A program made the position numbers and the translations under genes. Source: Bacteroidia bacterium (GTDB taxonomy: Bacteria > Bacteroidota > Bacteroidia > Chitinophagales > JAUHXS01). From it: a DNA stretch of 64,000 nucleotides. This document shows, piece after piece, positions 50,326 to 60,382 of this stretch; position 1 is the first letter of the stretch; the number at the start of each line of letters is the position of its first letter. The notes beneath the pieces are model-generated. The model had not been told where the DNA came from and made no database searches. It was given only the letters and a program-made list of their open reading frames with translations. The stretch spans positions 62,001-126,000 of the forward strand of contig JAUHXS010000008.1 of assembly GCA_030426955.1 (NCBI GenBank). Direction: 5' to 3'.

Positions 50326-51213
50326 ATGGATGTGCTAATTCAGACTTTTATAAAGTACTTGCGTTTTCAGAAAAGATATTCTGAGCATACTGTTATGAAT
50401 TATCAAAATGACATTATAGGTTTTGGAGGCTTTCTGAAATCTACTTTTGAAATTGAGCATTTTGTTGAAGTCGAACATGAACATGTTAGGTCGTGGGTGG
50501 TTAATTTAATGGAGTTGAGTAATAAGGAAACTTCTATCAATAGAAAATTATCATCCTTAAGGTCTTTCTATAAGTTCCTTATTCGAGAGGGCAAAATAAA
50601 AATTAGTCCTGTTGCCAAAATTACCGCCCTTAAAACACCGAAACGATTGCCCCATTTTGTAGAAGAAAACAAAATAGATAAACTATTTGATCCAGAATTA
50701 TTTGAAGACTCTTTTGAGGGGCTACGTGACAAGACGATTTTAGAAATCTTCTACGCAACTGGAATAAGACAGTCGGAATTGATTGATCTAAGAGAAAAGT
50801 CATTTGACTTTCCTAATAATCAAGTAAAAATATTCGGAAAAGGCAAGAAAGAGCGAGTGATACCGTTTGGGAACGATCTTAGGTCGACCATCCTAAACTA
50901 CATTAAAGAGAGAGAAAGAAATAATTTAGGCGAACAAGATTTTTTGTTTCTTACTTCAAAAGGAAAAAAAATTTATCCTAAATTAGTTTATCAAATTGTA
51001 AAAAAGTACTTGAGTCTGATTACAACAATGAATAAGAAGAGCCCACATGTATTGCGGCATACTTTTGCTACCCATTTGTCAAATAATGGTGCCCCACTTA
51101 ATGCGATTAAAGAGTTATTGGGGCATAGTAGCTTGGCAGCTACTCAGGTGTATACTCACAATAATATTGAGAAATTAAAACAAGCATATAAACAAGCACA
51201 TCCAAAAGCATAA
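50326..51213 (+). CDS. xerC: XerC-like tyrosine recombinase
   Basis: A 295-residue tyrosine recombinase with an N-terminal SAM-like core-binding domain (residues ~1-85) and a C-terminal catalytic domain. All catalytic residues are visible: Arg148 (TGIRQSEL), Lys172 (GKGKKERVIP), His241 and Arg244 (HVLRHTFATH), His267 (LLGHSSL) and Tyr276 (VYTHNN). Position between rpsU and hpf is the standard Bacteroidota chromosomal locus, so a Xer role in chromosome-dimer resolution is more likely than a phage integrase. Confidence 0.92.
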   Translation: MDVLIQTFIKYLRFQKRYSEHTVMNYQNDIIGFGGFLKSTFEIEHFVEVEHEHVRSWVVNLMELSNKETSINRKLSSLRSFYKFLIREGKIKISPVAKITALKTPKRLPHFVEENKIDKLFDPELFEDSFEGLRDKTILEIFYATGIRQSELIDLREKSFDFPNNQVKIFGKGKKERVIPFGNDLRSTILNYIKERERNNLGEQDFLFLTSKGKKIYPKLVYQIVKKYLSLITTMNKKSPHVLRHTFATHLSNNGAPLNAIKELLGHSSLAATQVYTHNNIEKLKQAYKQAHPKA

Positions 51214-51217
51214 TATC

Positions 51218-51514
51218 ATGAACGTAAAGAAACAAGCAGTAAACTTCGATGCAGATCAAAAATTATTAGATTTTATAGACAAGAAGGTAGGGAAATTAGA
51301 AACCTTTTATGACAAGATTGTAGATGCCGAGGTTTTTTTGAAAACTATTCAGGGAAGTGCACAGGTCAAAGATAAAATTGCCGAATTAAAGCTTAATATT
51401 CCAGGTAAGACGCTCTTTGCTTCTGGAGAAAGCAAATCATTTGAAGAATCAGTAGATATGTCTGTGGAGTCAGTTAGGAAGCAGTTGCAAAAGCATAAAG
51501 AAAAAAATAGATAA
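51218..51514 (+). CDS. hpf: Ribosome hibernation-promoting factor, short form
   Basis: A 98-residue HPF/YfiA-family protein (VNFDADQKLLDFIDKKVGKL ... DKIVDAEVFLK ... LNIPGKTLFASGESKSFEES) that binds the 30S decoding site and inactivates ribosomes in stationary phase. Short form without the C-terminal dimerisation domain. Starts 4 nt after the recombinase stop. Confidence 0.93.
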   Translation: MNVKKQAVNFDADQKLLDFIDKKVGKLETFYDKIVDAEVFLKTIQGSAQVKDKIAELKLNIPGKTLFASGESKSFEESVDMSVESVRKQLQKHKEKNR

Positions 51515-51530
51515 AAAATCCCACAATAGT

Positions 51531-51561
51531 TTTGGTTTTATTTACAAAAAGACTAATTTTG
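51531..51561 (+). promoter_or_regulatory. Bacteroidota-type promoter of the tRNA-tuf-rpo cluster
   Basis: TTTG (51531-51534), 19-nt spacer, TAATTTTG (51554-51561), an exact consensus match. Transcription would start about 137 nt before the first tRNA. Confidence 0.75.
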
Positions 51562-51703
51562 CAAGCCAATTTTTTAATTGGGTGAAATAGTTCTTTTGAA
51601 ATATTGAAAAATTATTTAAGCTGATAAGGCTTGTGGGACAAGGAGTTTAATGAAAAACTTCCTGCTGATTTAGTGCGATTTTAATCGTATTAAAACGTTT
51701 TAT

Positions 51704-51777
51704 GCCAGTATAGCTCAGTTGGCCAGAGCAGCTGATTTGTAATCAGCCGGTCGGGGGTTCGAATCCCTCTACTGGCT
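51704..51777 (+). tRNA. tRNA-Thr (anticodon TGT)
   Basis: Acceptor GCCAGTA / TACTGGC, anticodon stem CTGAT / ATCAG around TTTGTA(A), T arm GGGGG-TTCGAAT-CCCTC, discriminator T, CCA not encoded. First of four tandem tRNAs before tuf. Confidence 0.95.
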
Positions 51778-51801
51778 CGCTTAATTTACAAGCTTAATAG
51801 T

Positions 51802-51887
51802 GGGGAGATTCCAGAGCGGCCAAATGGGGCAGACTGTAAATCTGTTGGCGTATGCCTTCGGAGGTTCGAATCCTCCTCTCCCCACCA
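51802..51887 (+). tRNA. tRNA-Tyr (anticodon GTA), CCA encoded
   Basis: Class II tRNA with long variable arm: acceptor GGGGAGA / TCTCCCC, anticodon stem CAGA / TCTG around CTGTAAA, variable arm after TTGGCG, T arm GGAGG-TTCGAAT-CCTCC, discriminator A at 51884, CCA at 51885-51887. Confidence 0.95.
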
Positions 51888-51922
51888 ATTTTATCAGCAC
51901 TTAAATAATAGCCAAAACTTTT

Positions 51923-51996
51923 GCGGGAGTAGCTCAGCTGGCTAGAGCATCAGCCTTCCAAGCTGAGGGTCGCGGGTTCGAATCCCGTTTCCCGCT
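51923..51996 (+). tRNA. tRNA-Gly (anticodon TCC)
   Basis: Acceptor GCGGGAG / TTCCCGC, anticodon stem CAGC / GCTG around CTTCCAA, T arm GCGGG-TTCGAAT-CCCGT, discriminator T. No encoded CCA. Confidence 0.95.
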
Positions 51997-52096
51997 CATA
52001 AAGTTTAAAATGAAGATTTAGAACAAATTTTTGTTCTCGTCTGCATTTATTGGGATACACTGCTTCTATTGATGACTTTATAGTTATTCATAAGAA

Positions 52097-52168
<72 letters not shown>

Positions 52169-52224
52169 CGAAAAAAATTATAATTAATTAACTAAAACTG
52201 ATTTAAACAAAAAAACTGTAAATC

Positions 52225-53412
52225 ATGGCAAAAGAAAATTTTGTAAGAAATAAACCTCACGTAAACATTGGTACTATCGGTCACGTAGATCACGGAAAAA
52301 CTACATTGACTGCTGCCATTACAAATGTATTAGCAAGTAAAGGATACGCTGAGAAAAAAGAATATGATTCTATTGATAATGCTCCTGAAGAAAAAGAAAG
52401 GGGTATCACGATCAATACGGCTCACGTAGAATACGAAACTGATAATAGACACTATGCTCACGTTGACTGTCCAGGTCACGCTGACTACGTTAAGAACATG
52501 GTAACTGGTGCTGCCCAGATGGACGGTGCTATTTTGGTAGTAGCTGCTACGGACGGACCAATGCCTCAAACTAGAGAGCATATCCTTCTTGCTCGTCAGG
52601 TAGGTGTACCTCAAATTGTTGTTTTCTTGAACAAAGTTGACCTAGTAGATGACGCTGAGTTACTAGAGCTAGTAGAGATGGAAGTAAGAGAGCTATTAAG
52701 CTTCTATGAGTTTGATGGTGACAATATTCCGATTATCTCTGGTTCTGCATTGAAAGCATTAAACGCAGAAGCTGATGGTGTTGAAGCTATTGATAAATTA
52801 ATGGCTGCAGTTGATGAGACTATTCCAATGCCAGAAAGACTAGTTGACAAAGATTTCTTAATGCCAGTTGAGGACGTATTCTCTATTACTGGTAGAGGAA
52901 CTGTTGCTACTGGTAGAATTGAGAGAGGTGTTATCAACTCAAACGATCCTGTTGACATTATTGGTATGGGCGCTGAAGACTTAAAGTCTACAGTTACTGG
53001 AGTAGAGATGTTTAGAAAAATTCTAGACAGAGGGGAAGCTGGTGACAACGTAGGTCTATTATTAAGAGGTATTGAGAAAACTGATATCGCTAGAGGTATG
53101 GTTATCTGTAAGCCTGGTAGTGTTACTCCTCATACTGAGTTTAAATGTGAGGTATATGTGTTGAAAAAAGAAGAAGGTGGAAGACATACTCCTTTCTTCA
53201 AAAACTACAGACCTCAGTTTTACTTCAGAACAACTGATGTAACTGGTGAAGTAAGTTTACCAGATAATGTGGAGATGGTAATGCCTGGTGATAATGTAAC
53301 TTTAACTGTTAAATTAATCAACCCTGTTGCTCTTGAAAAAGGACTAAGATTCGCAATCAGAGAGGGTGGAAGAACAGTAGGTGCAGGTCAGGTTACTGAA
53401 GTTATAAAGTAA
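52225..53412 (+). CDS. tuf: Elongation factor Tu
   Basis: A 395-residue GTPase that delivers aminoacyl-tRNA to the ribosome. G motifs [25 protein letters not shown] and NKVDLVDD are intact; domains 2 and 3 follow with [13 protein letters not shown] and VNLTV-like [20 protein letters not shown]. Its codon use differs from neighbours in favouring frequent codons, as expected for a highly expressed gene. It lies between tRNA-Thr and tRNA-Trp, as in other Bacteroidota. Confidence 0.98.
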   Translation: MAKENFVRNKPHVNIGTIGHVDHGKTTLTAAITNVLASKGYAEKKEYDSIDNAPEEKERGITINTAHVEYETDNRHYAHVDCPGHADYVKNMVTGAAQMDGAILVVAATDGPMPQTREHILLARQVGVPQIVVFLNKVDLVDDAELLELVEMEVRELLSFYEFDGDNIPIISGSALKALNAEADGVEAIDKLMAAVDETIPMPERLVDKDFLMPVEDVFSITGRGTVATGRIERGVINSNDPVDIIGMGAEDLKSTVTGVEMFRKILDRGEAGDNVGLLLRGIEKTDIARGMVICKPGSVTPHTEFKCEVYVLKKEEGGRHTPFFKNYRPQFYFRTTDVTGEVSLPDNVEMVMPGDNVTLTVKLINPVALEKGLRFAIREGGRTVGAGQVTEVIK

Positions 53413-53431
53413 AATTAAGCTTTAAAAGCTT

Positions 53432-53504
53432 AGGGGAGTAGCTCAACTGGTAGAGCGTCGGTCTCCAAAACCGAAGGTCGCAGGTTCGATCCCTGTCTCC
53501 CCTG
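53432..53504 (+). tRNA. tRNA-Trp (anticodon CCA)
   Basis: Acceptor AGGGGAG / CTCCCCT, D arm GCTC...GAGC, anticodon stem TCGGT / ACCGA around CTCCAAA, T arm GCAGG-TTCGATC-CCTGT, discriminator G. Between tuf and secE. Confidence 0.95.
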
Positions 53505-53543
53505 CGGTTTTGAAGACCACATTCCCCTTGAAAAAATTAGATT

Positions 53544-53726
53544 ATGGGCGGATATTTGAAGGAAACAATAAATGAGCTTCTATACAAGGTGTCTTGGCCA
53601 AGTTGGCAAGAACTTCAAAATAGTACTATAATCGTTATGGTAGCATCGCTTTTAATTGGTATTATCGTTTTTCTTATGGATAAAAGCTTTAATACAATTT
53701 TGAGCACTTACTATCATTTATTTTAA
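53544..53726 (+). CDS. secE: Preprotein translocase subunit SecE
   Basis: A 60-residue single-helix SecE: amphipathic start (YLKETINELLYKVSWPSWQELQ split as YLKETINELLYK and VSWPSWQELQ) followed by one membrane helix (STIIVMVASLLIGIIVFLMD). It clamps SecY in the inner-membrane channel. Minimal length is normal outside enterobacteria. Confidence 0.95.
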   Translation: MGGYLKETINELLYKVSWPSWQELQNSTIIVMVASLLIGIIVFLMDKSFNTILSTYYHLF

Positions 53727-53746
53727 AAACTAGGAACACAATAATA

Positions 53747-54295
53747 ATGTCCGAGAACGGTAAATATTGGTTTGTACTGAGAGTGATCAGCGGAAAGGAG
53801 CGTAAGACGAAAGAGTATATTGAGTCTGAAGTGAACCGTTCTGGCTGGGATACGACTATTTCTCAAGTATTGGTTCCAACAGAGAAGGTATTTAAAATTC
53901 AGAAGGGGAAAAAAGTAACGAAAGAAAGAAACTTTTTTCCAGGTTATATATTAATCGAATCCGCTGCGGGTAAATTGAGCGGTGAATTAATCCAAGGAAT
54001 TAGAAATATCAATAATGTAATCAACTTTTTAGGAGAGGGGCAACCAGTTCCTTTGAGAAAATCTGAAGTAAACAGAATTCTAGGAAAAGTTGATGAAATG
54101 CAAGAAATGGGCGAAACGATAAATGAGCCATTCATCGTGGATGAAACGGTTAAAATTATCGATGGTCCTTTCAACGACTTCAACGGAGTAGTAGAAGAGG
54201 TCTTTGAAGACAAAAAGAAATTAAGAGTAATTGTTAAAATTTTCGGCAGAAGAACTCCAGTAGAGTTAAACTTCATGCAGGTAGAAAAGGTATAA
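53747..54295 (+). CDS. nusG: Transcription antitermination/elongation factor NusG
   Basis: A 182-residue NusG. The NGN domain ([19 protein letters not shown] ... [13 protein letters not shown] ... [10 protein letters not shown]) is followed by the C-terminal KOW domain ([20 protein letters not shown]). NusG binds RNA polymerase encoded downstream and couples it to the ribosome or Rho. Lies 20 nt after secE. Confidence 0.96.
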   Translation: MSENGKYWFVLRVISGKERKTKEYIESEVNRSGWDTTISQVLVPTEKVFKIQKGKKVTKERNFFPGYILIESAAGKLSGELIQGIRNINNVINFLGEGQPVPLRKSEVNRILGKVDEMQEMGETINEPFIVDETVKIIDGPFNDFNGVVEEVFEDKKKLRVIVKIFGRRTPVELNFMQVEKV

Positions 54296-54306
54296 TATAA
54301 GTAGCA

Positions 54307-54768
54307 ATGGCAAAACAAGTTAGCGGTTTCGTAAAACTACAAATCAGAGGTGGGGCAGCCAATCCAGCTCCTCCTATTGGACCAGCATTAGGTGCAAAAG
54401 GTGTAAATATTGCAGAGTTTTGTAAGCAATTTAATGCTAGAACTCAAGACAAACCTGGCAAAGTATTGCCTGTTGTTATTACAGTGTACCAAGATAAGTC
54501 TTTTGACTTTGTGATTAAGACTCCTCCTGCGGCTGTTTTGTTAATGGAGGCATCTAAAAAGAAAAAAGGATCAGCAGAGTCTAACCGTATTAAAATAGGT
54601 TCTGTTACTTGGGATCAGGTAAAAGCAATTGCTGAAGAAAAAATGCCAGATTTAAATGCATTTACAGTAGAATCTGGAATGAAAATGGTTGCAGGAACAG
54701 CTCGCAGTATGGGATTAAATGTTACTGGTACTCCTCCATGGAAAGAAACAAAACCCGCTGAAGCGTAA
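54307..54768 (+). CDS. rplK: 50S ribosomal protein L11
   Basis: A 153-residue L11 with the family start [20 protein letters not shown] and C-terminal 23S-binding domain ([35 protein letters not shown]). Slightly longer than usual through a short tail ([12 protein letters not shown]). It forms the GTPase-associated stalk base together with L10 and L7/L12 encoded downstream. Confidence 0.97.
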   Translation: MAKQVSGFVKLQIRGGAANPAPPIGPALGAKGVNIAEFCKQFNARTQDKPGKVLPVVITVYQDKSFDFVIKTPPAAVLLMEASKKKKGSAESNRIKIGSVTWDQVKAIAEEKMPDLNAFTVESGMKMVAGTARSMGLNVTGTPPWKETKPAEA

Positions 54769-54798
54769 TTTATATAAGAAACCAAACAACGTTAAGAA

Positions 54799-55494
54799 GT
54801 GAAACTGACTAAAAACAGAAAAAAAGCACTAGAGAAAATCGAAAAGGATAAGTTGTATTCTCTAGAAGAGGCTACCAAGTTGTTGAAGGAAATTAATGCC
54901 ACTAAGTTTGATGCTTCTATTGATTTACATGTCAATTTAGGAGTTGATCCAACTAAAGCTGATCAAGCAATCAGAGGTACAGTGGTTTTGCCACATGGTA
55001 CTGGTAAGTCTAAAACTGTATTGGTTTTATGTAATCCTGACAAGGAGAAAGAAGCTAAGGATGCAGGTGCAGACCATGTAGGTTTAAAGGATTATGTCGA
55101 AAAAATCGAGAAAGGTTGGACTGATATTGATGTAGTAATTGCAACACCAAATGTGATGCCTCAAATTGCTAGACTAGGTAAAGTATTAGGACCAAGAAAC
55201 TTGATGCCGAACCCTAAATCAGGAACTGTTAGTGATGATGTTGCAGAAGCAGTTAATGCAGTAAAAGGTGGTAAAATAGCGTTTAAAGTGGATAAGTTCG
55301 GAATCATTCATTCTTCGATTGGCCGAGTTTCTTTTGAGCCTAAAAAGAATTGGGAGAATGCATTAGAGTTAATACAAACTTTAGCGAAAATGAAGCCATC
55401 CTCATCTAAAGGAGCATATTTTAAGAGCATAAATATGGCAACAACTATGTCGCCATCTATTTCAATTGATACAAAATCAATAGACGGTATCTAA
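54799..55494 (+). CDS. rplA: 50S ribosomal protein L1
   Basis: A 231-residue L1, start GTG at 54799 (no ATG fits the conserved [15 protein letters not shown] start). Family signatures [20 protein letters not shown] and [12 protein letters not shown] are present, with the RNA-contacting [10 protein letters not shown]1 binds 23S rRNA and in many bacteria also its own mRNA to limit synthesis of L11 and L1. Confidence 0.97.
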   Translation: MKLTKNRKKALEKIEKDKLYSLEEATKLLKEINATKFDASIDLHVNLGVDPTKADQAIRGTVVLPHGTGKSKTVLVLCNPDKEKEAKDAGADHVGLKDYVEKIEKGWTDIDVVIATPNVMPQIARLGKVLGPRNLMPNPKSGTVSDDVAEAVNAVKGGKIAFKVDKFGIIHSSIGRVSFEPKKNWENALELIQTLAKMKPSSSKGAYFKSINMATTMSPSISIDTKSIDGI

Positions 55495-55506
55495 AGCTGA
55501 AAAGTC

Positions 55507-56028
55507 ATGACAAGAGAAGATAAAAAGAAAGAAATTGCATTTCTAACGAGTCAGTTAGATTCATATGATGCTGTATACGTAACCGATTCCTCGGAGTTAA
55601 CAGTTGAGGAGGTTTCTCAGTTAAGGAGAAAGTGCCATAAAGAAGGTGTGAAGATGAGGGTTACGAAAAATACACTTGCAATAAAAGCAATGGAAGCTCA
55701 TGAAAAAGATTTTTCTGAGTTATACGATACCTTAAAAGGATCTACGTCTTTAATGTTTGCTGAGAGAGCAAATACTCCAGCAAAAGTTATTAAAGACTTT
55801 AGAAAGAAATTTGATAAACCTATTTTAAAAGGAGCATATATAGACTCTGAGGTTTATATTGGCGATGATCAGGTAACACCATTATCTGAACTTAAGTCAA
55901 AAGAAGAACTTATTGGAGAGGTTATTGGATTACTCCAATCTCCAATCAAGAACGTTGTTTCTGCCCTTCAATCGGGTCAAAACAACATTACTGGTGTCTT
56001 GAAAACTTTATCAGAAAGAGCGGAATAA
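55507..56028 (+). CDS. rplJ: 50S ribosomal protein L10
   Basis: A 173-residue L10. The N-terminal rRNA-binding domain (YDAVYVTDSSELTVEEVSQL, RVTKNTLAIKAM) is followed by the C-terminal helix that carries L7/L12 dimers (EVIGLLQSPIKNVVSALQSG). In relatives L10 with L7/L12 represses this operon. Confidence 0.96.
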   Translation: MTREDKKKEIAFLTSQLDSYDAVYVTDSSELTVEEVSQLRRKCHKEGVKMRVTKNTLAIKAMEAHEKDFSELYDTLKGSTSLMFAERANTPAKVIKDFRKKFDKPILKGAYIDSEVYIGDDQVTPLSELKSKEELIGEVIGLLQSPIKNVVSALQSGQNNITGVLKTLSERAE

Positions 56029-56068
56029 GGATAACAGTAAATTTTTAAATTTTATAAATTAAACAAAA

Positions 56069-56452
56069 ATGGCAGACGTAAAAGCAATAGCAGAGCAGTT
56101 AGTTGGATTAACAGTAAAAGAAGTTAACGAATTAACAGAAGTGCTTAAAAATGACTATAACATCGAACCAGCGGCAGCGGCGGCTCCAGTAATGGTTGCA
56201 GGTGGAGCAGCAGGAGGTGGTGATGCAGGAGGTGAAGAAAAAACTGAATTTAATGTAGTATTAAAATCAGGTGGAGGTCAAAAACTTTCAGTTGTTAAGT
56301 TGGTAAAAGAAATTACAGGTCTAGGTCTTAAAGAAGCTAAAGAATTAGTAGACGGAGCGCCTAAACCAGTTAAAGAAGGTGTTGCTAAAGACGAAGCAGA
56401 GTCTATCAAAGCAAAACTAGAAGAAGCTGGTGCTGAAGTAGAATTAAGCTAA
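56069..56452 (+). CDS. rplL: 50S ribosomal protein L7/L12
   Basis: A 127-residue acidic stalk protein: dimerisation helices at 1-35, an Ala/Gly hinge ([20 protein letters not shown]), and the globular factor-binding C-terminal domain ([20 protein letters not shown]). It recruits EF-Tu and EF-G. Confidence 0.97.
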   Translation: MADVKAIAEQLVGLTVKEVNELTEVLKNDYNIEPAAAAAPVMVAGGAAGGGDAGGEEKTEFNVVLKSGGGQKLSVVKLVKEITGLGLKEAKELVDGAPKPVKEGVAKDEAESIKAKLEEAGAEVELS

Positions 56453-56475
56453 TTAATTCTACTTCCATTTAATTT

Positions 56476-56507
56476 AAGTCGATAGGATAAGTGTGCCTAT
56501 GCGACTT
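56476..56507 (+). promoter_or_regulatory. Hairpin between rplL and rpoB
   Basis: AAGTCG-ATAGG / CCTAT-G-CGACTT, an 11-bp stem with one bulge and a 9-nt loop, without a strong T-run. By position it may be an attenuator or a processing site setting the ratio of ribosomal protein to polymerase expression, as in other bacteria. Confidence 0.5.
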
Positions 56508-56550
56508 TGTTGTGCACTTGTTTATATAATTTAAAGCTCTTAACCATAAT

Positions 56551-59500
56551 ATGGCAAATCAAAAAGTTAATCAATCTGAAAGAATCAATTTCGGAAAAAT
56601 AAAAGCAACTCATGAAACGCCGGGTCTTTTAGACATACAAATACAATCATTTCAAGACTTTTTCCAATTAGAAACGACTCCTGAAAATCGTTCTAATGAG
56701 GGATTGTTTAAAGTATTTCAGGAGAATTTTCCAATTACAGATGCTAGAAACATCTTTGTACTAGAGTTCTTGGACTATTTTGTCGATCCGCCTAGGTATA
56801 GTATAGATGAGTGTATCGAGCGTGGTTTGACATATAGCGTTCCTTTAAAAGCAAAATTACGTCTGTCATGTAATGATGAGGAACATATTGATTTTCAGAC
56901 TATAGTTCAGGATGTTTTCTTGGGCAATTTGCCATACATGACCCCTAAGGGGACATTTGTGGTTAATGGAGCAGAAAGAGTAATTGTATCTCAATTGCAC
57001 AGATCTCCTGGTGTTTTCTTTGGACAAAGTGTACACCCTAATGGAACTAAAATTTACTCAGCAAGAGTAATTCCATTCAAAGGAGCATGGATGGAATTTG
57101 CAACTGACATTAACAATGTCATGTATGCTTACATTGATAGAAAGAAAAAATTCCCTGTTACAACATTATTAAGAGCAATCGGTTACGAATACGATAAAGA
57201 TATCTTAGAGTTGTTCGGGTTGGCAGACGAAGTTTCTGCTACAAAGGCCAATTTAAAGAAAGCTATCGGCAGACGACTTGCAGCTAGAGTATTGAAAAGC
57301 TGGATCGAGGATTTTGTAGATGAAGATACAGGAGAAGTTGTTTCTATTGAGAGAAACGAGGTGATCTTAGAAAGGGATATAGAGCTTGACGAAGATAACA
57401 TTAAGGAAATTATAGACACAGGAGTTAAGTCTATTATCCTGCAAAAGGAAGATGTTAATTCAGATTTCTCAATAATTTACAACACACTTCAGAAAGACTC
57501 TTCAAACTCAGAGCTTGAGGCAGTGCAGTTGGTTTATCGTCAGTTAAGAGGTACCGATGCACCTGATGAAGAGACAGCAAGAGGTATTATTGAAAAACTA
57601 TTCTTTTCTGATAAAAGATATGATCTAGGAGAAGTTGGTCGATACAAAATCAATAGAAAGCTTAAGCTTGATATCGATGTCGAAAATAGAGTACTTACAA
57701 AAGACGATATTATTGAAATCGTTAAATATTTGGTACAGCTAAGTAACGGTAAAGCTGAGTTTGACGATATTGACCATTTAAGTAACAGAAGAGTTAGAAC
57801 GGTTGGAGAGCAATTATATGCTCAGTTTGGTGTTGGTTTGGCAAGAATGGCAAGAACTATCCGTGATAGGATGAATGTTAGAGATAACGAGGTTTTTGCA
57901 CCAGTTGACTTGATCAATGCAAGAACATTATCATCTGTTATCAATTCATTCTTCGGAACAAGTCAATTGTCTCAATTTGGTGATCAAACCAACTCGCTTG
58001 CAGAGATCACTCATAAAAGAAGAATTTCAGCTTTAGGCCCTGGTGGTTTATCCAGAGAGAGAGCAGGTTTCGAAGTAAGAGACGTACACTATTCGCACTA
58101 TGGACGTTTATGTACAATTGAAACTCCTGAGGGACCCAATATTGGTCTGATTTCGACCCTTTGCGTACACGCTAAGATCAATAAGATGGGCTTCATCGAG
58201 ACACCTTATCGTGATGTTAAAGATGGAAGAGTAAAAATAGAGGATAAAGTAAAATATTTGTCTGCTGCTGATGAGGACAACAAAACAATTGCACAATCTA
58301 ATGCAGTAATTGATGAGAAAGGAAACTTTGTTGGAGATAGAATCAAAGGGCGTCATCACGGTGACTTCCCAATTTTAGAGCCAAAAGAAATTGAATACAT
58401 GGATGTTGCTCCTAACCAGATTGTAGGGGTTTCAGCATCATTGATTCCTTTCCTTGAAAATGACGATGCAAACCGTGCCTTGATGGGGTCGAATATGCAA
58501 CGTCAGGCAGTACCTTTGATTAATCCTGAATCTCCAATTGTAGGAACAGGCTTAGAGGCAAAGGTAGCGCGTGATTCACACGTTTTAATCAATGCAGAAG
58601 GGAACGGTGTTGTTCAATATGTTGATGCAAATGAAATCATTATCAAGTACGATCGAAGTGAAAGTGATCGTATAGTTAGTTTTGATACTGATGAAGTAAC
58701 GTATAAGCTCACTAAGTTTAGAAAGACAAATCAGAGCACTACTGTAAACTTAAAGCCAATTGTTAAGAAAGGAGATAAGGTTAAAAAGGGTCAGATTCTT
58801 TGTGAAGGTTATGCAACACAAGGTGGCGAATTAGCCTTAGGCAGAAATCTGACAGTCGCATTTATGCCTTGGAAAGGGTATAACTTTGAGGATGCTATTG
58901 TGCTTTCTGAAAGAGTCGTTAGAGAAGATGTCTTTACGTCTATTCACGTAGAGGAATACCAAATGGAAGTTAGAGATACTAAGTTAGGAGAAGAAGAATT
59001 GACTTCTGATATTCCAAACGTTAGTGAAGAAGCAATCAAAGACCTTGATGAACATGGAATTATCAGGGTTGGTGCAGAAATAAAGGAAGGAGATATTCTT
59101 ATTGGTAAAATAACACCAAAAGGAGAGTCTGATCCTACTCCAGAAGAAAAACTATTAAGAGCAATTTTTGGTGACAAAGCTGGAGATGTTAAAGATGCTT
59201 CATTAAAAGCACCTCCATCAACAAAAGGTGTCGTTATTGACAAAAAACTTTTTGCTAAGATCAAGAAAGACAAAACTGGAAAAGCAAAAGAGAAAGTCGT
59301 TCTTGAAAAACTAGAAAAAGACCATAAGGCTAAGCTTGAGGAGATCAAAGGTATATTAATTGAAAAACTATATACTTTAATCAAGGACAAAACAGCTAAG
59401 TCAATCACTAATGTCTATAATGAGGAATTAATTCCTAAAGGAGCTAAGTTTACGCAAAAAGCTTTATCAGGACTAGATTTTGACGCAATCAACCCTCAAG

Positions 59501-60363
59501 AGTGGACCAATGATGATACTGTAAATGAGCAAGTAAAAACATTATTGCACAATCACAATATCAAGTCTAGTGAAGAGACAGGTAGATATAATAGGGAGCG
59601 TTTTAATATCAGTGTTGGAGACGAATTACCAGCTGGTGTGCTAAAACTTGCTAAGGTTTATGTGGCTAAGAAACGTAAACTAAAAGTAGGTGATAAGCTA
59701 GCAGGAAGGCATGGTAACAAAGGTATTGTTGCTAGAATTGTTAGAGATGAAGATATGCCTTTCTTAGAAGATGGAACCCCAATGGATATTGTATTAAATC
59801 CATTAGGCGTACCTTCTAGGATGAACTTGGGACAGATTTATGAAACTGTGCTTGGTTGGGCAGGTAAAAAATTGGATAGAAAATATGCTACGCCAATCTT
59901 TGATGGTGCTTCTATTGATAACATTGAAGATCAAATTCAAGAAGCAGAACTTCCTTCCTTAGGGCAAACGTATCTTTACGATGGAGAAACTGGTCAAAGG
60001 TTTGACCAAAAAGCAACAGTAGGTGTTATTTACATGTTGAAGCTTTCTCACATGGTGGATGATAAAATGCATGCTAGATCTATAGGTCCATACTCATTGA
60101 TTACACAGCAACCTCTTGGTGGTAAAGCACAGTTTGGAGGTCAGCGTCTTGGAGAGATGGAGGTTTGGGCACTAGAGGCATTCGGAGCATCAAACATTCT
60201 ACAAGAATTATTGACGATAAAGTCCGATGATATTCAGGGTAGAGCCAAAGCATACGAAACTATCGTGAAAGGAGATAATTTACCTTCAGCTAACATTCCT
60301 GAATCATTCAATGTATTGGTACATGAATTGAGAGGACTAGCTTTAGATTTAAAATTTGATTAA
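56551..60363 (+). CDS. rpoB: DNA-directed RNA polymerase subunit beta
   Basis: A 1270-residue RpoB, full length for Bacteroidota. Signatures include [40 protein letters not shown] with the following [20 protein letters not shown] (rifampicin-cluster region, wild-type pattern), [20 protein letters not shown] and the C-terminal [19 protein letters not shown]. The variable insert near 910-990 rich in [12 protein letters not shown] is a lineage-type insertion. Together with rpoC it forms the polymerase core. Confidence 0.98.
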   Translation: MANQKVNQSERINFGKIKATHETPGLLDIQIQSFQDFFQLETTPENRSNEGLFKVFQENFPITDARNIFVLEFLDYFVDPPRYSIDECIERGLTYSVPLKAKLRLSCNDEEHIDFQTIVQDVFLGNLPYMTPKGTFVVNGAERVIVSQLHRSPGVFFGQSVHPNGTKIYSARVIPFKGAWMEFATDINNVMYAYIDRKKKFPVTTLLRAIGYEYDKDILELFGLADEVSATKANLKKAIGRRLAARVLKSWIEDFVDEDTGEVVSIERNEVILERDIELDEDNIKEIIDTGVKSIILQKEDVNSDFSIIYNTLQKDSSNSELEAVQLVYRQLRGTDAPDEETARGIIEKLFFSDKRYDLGEVGRYKINRKLKLDIDVENRVLTKDDIIEIVKYLVQLSNGKAEFDDIDHLSNRRVRTVGEQLYAQFGVGLARMARTIRDRMNVRDNEVFAPVDLINARTLSSVINSFFGTSQLSQFGDQTNSLAEITHKRRISALGPGGLSRERAGFEVRDVHYSHYGRLCTIETPEGPNIGLISTLCVHAKINKMGFIETPYRDVKDGRVKIEDKVKYLSAADEDNKTIAQSNAVIDEKGNFVGDRIKGRHHGDFPILEPKEIEYMDVAPNQIVGVSASLIPFLENDDANRALMGSNMQRQAVPLINPESPIVGTGLEAKVARDSHVLINAEGNGVVQYVDANEIIIKYDRSESDRIVSFDTDEVTYKLTKFRKTNQSTTVNLKPIVKKGDKVKKGQILCEGYATQGGELALGRNLTVAFMPWKGYNFEDAIVLSERVVREDVFTSIHVEEYQMEVRDTKLGEEELTSDIPNVSEEAIKDLDEHGIIRVGAEIKEGDILIGKITPKGESDPTPEEKLLRAIFGDKAGDVKDASLKAPPSTKGVVIDKKLFAKIKKDKTGKAKEKVVLEKLEKDHKAKLEEIKGILIEKLYTLIKDKTAKSITNVYNEELIPKGAKFTQKALSGLDFDAINPQEWTNDDTVNEQVKTLLHNHNIKSSEETGRYNRERFNISVGDELPAGVLKLAKVYVAKKRKLKVGDKLAGRHGNKGIVARIVRDEDMPFLEDGTPMDIVLNPLGVPSRMNLGQIYETVLGWAGKKLDRKYATPIFDGASIDNIEDQIQEAELPSLGQTYLYDGETGQRFDQKATVGVIYMLKLSHMVDDKMHARSIGPYSLITQQPLGGKAQFGGQRLGEMEVWALEAFGASNILQELLTIKSDDIQGRAKAYETIVKGDNLPSANIPESFNVLVHELRGLALDLKFD

Positions 60364-60382
60364 TTTATAAATTCAATCATAT

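Noticed and set aside
50326-51213. Tyrosine recombinase as integrase of a mobile element
   Set aside because: It lies between rpsU and hpf in a housekeeping neighbourhood with no element boundaries, so a Xer role is preferred.
56453-56550. Intrinsic terminator between rplL and rpoB
   Set aside because: The hairpin at 56476-56507 is not followed by a real T-run, and rpoB must be read through from upstream.
58944-59408. 154-codon minus-strand frame inside rpoB
   Set aside because: Antisense of a conserved coding region, Ser/Ile-rich with no motifs.
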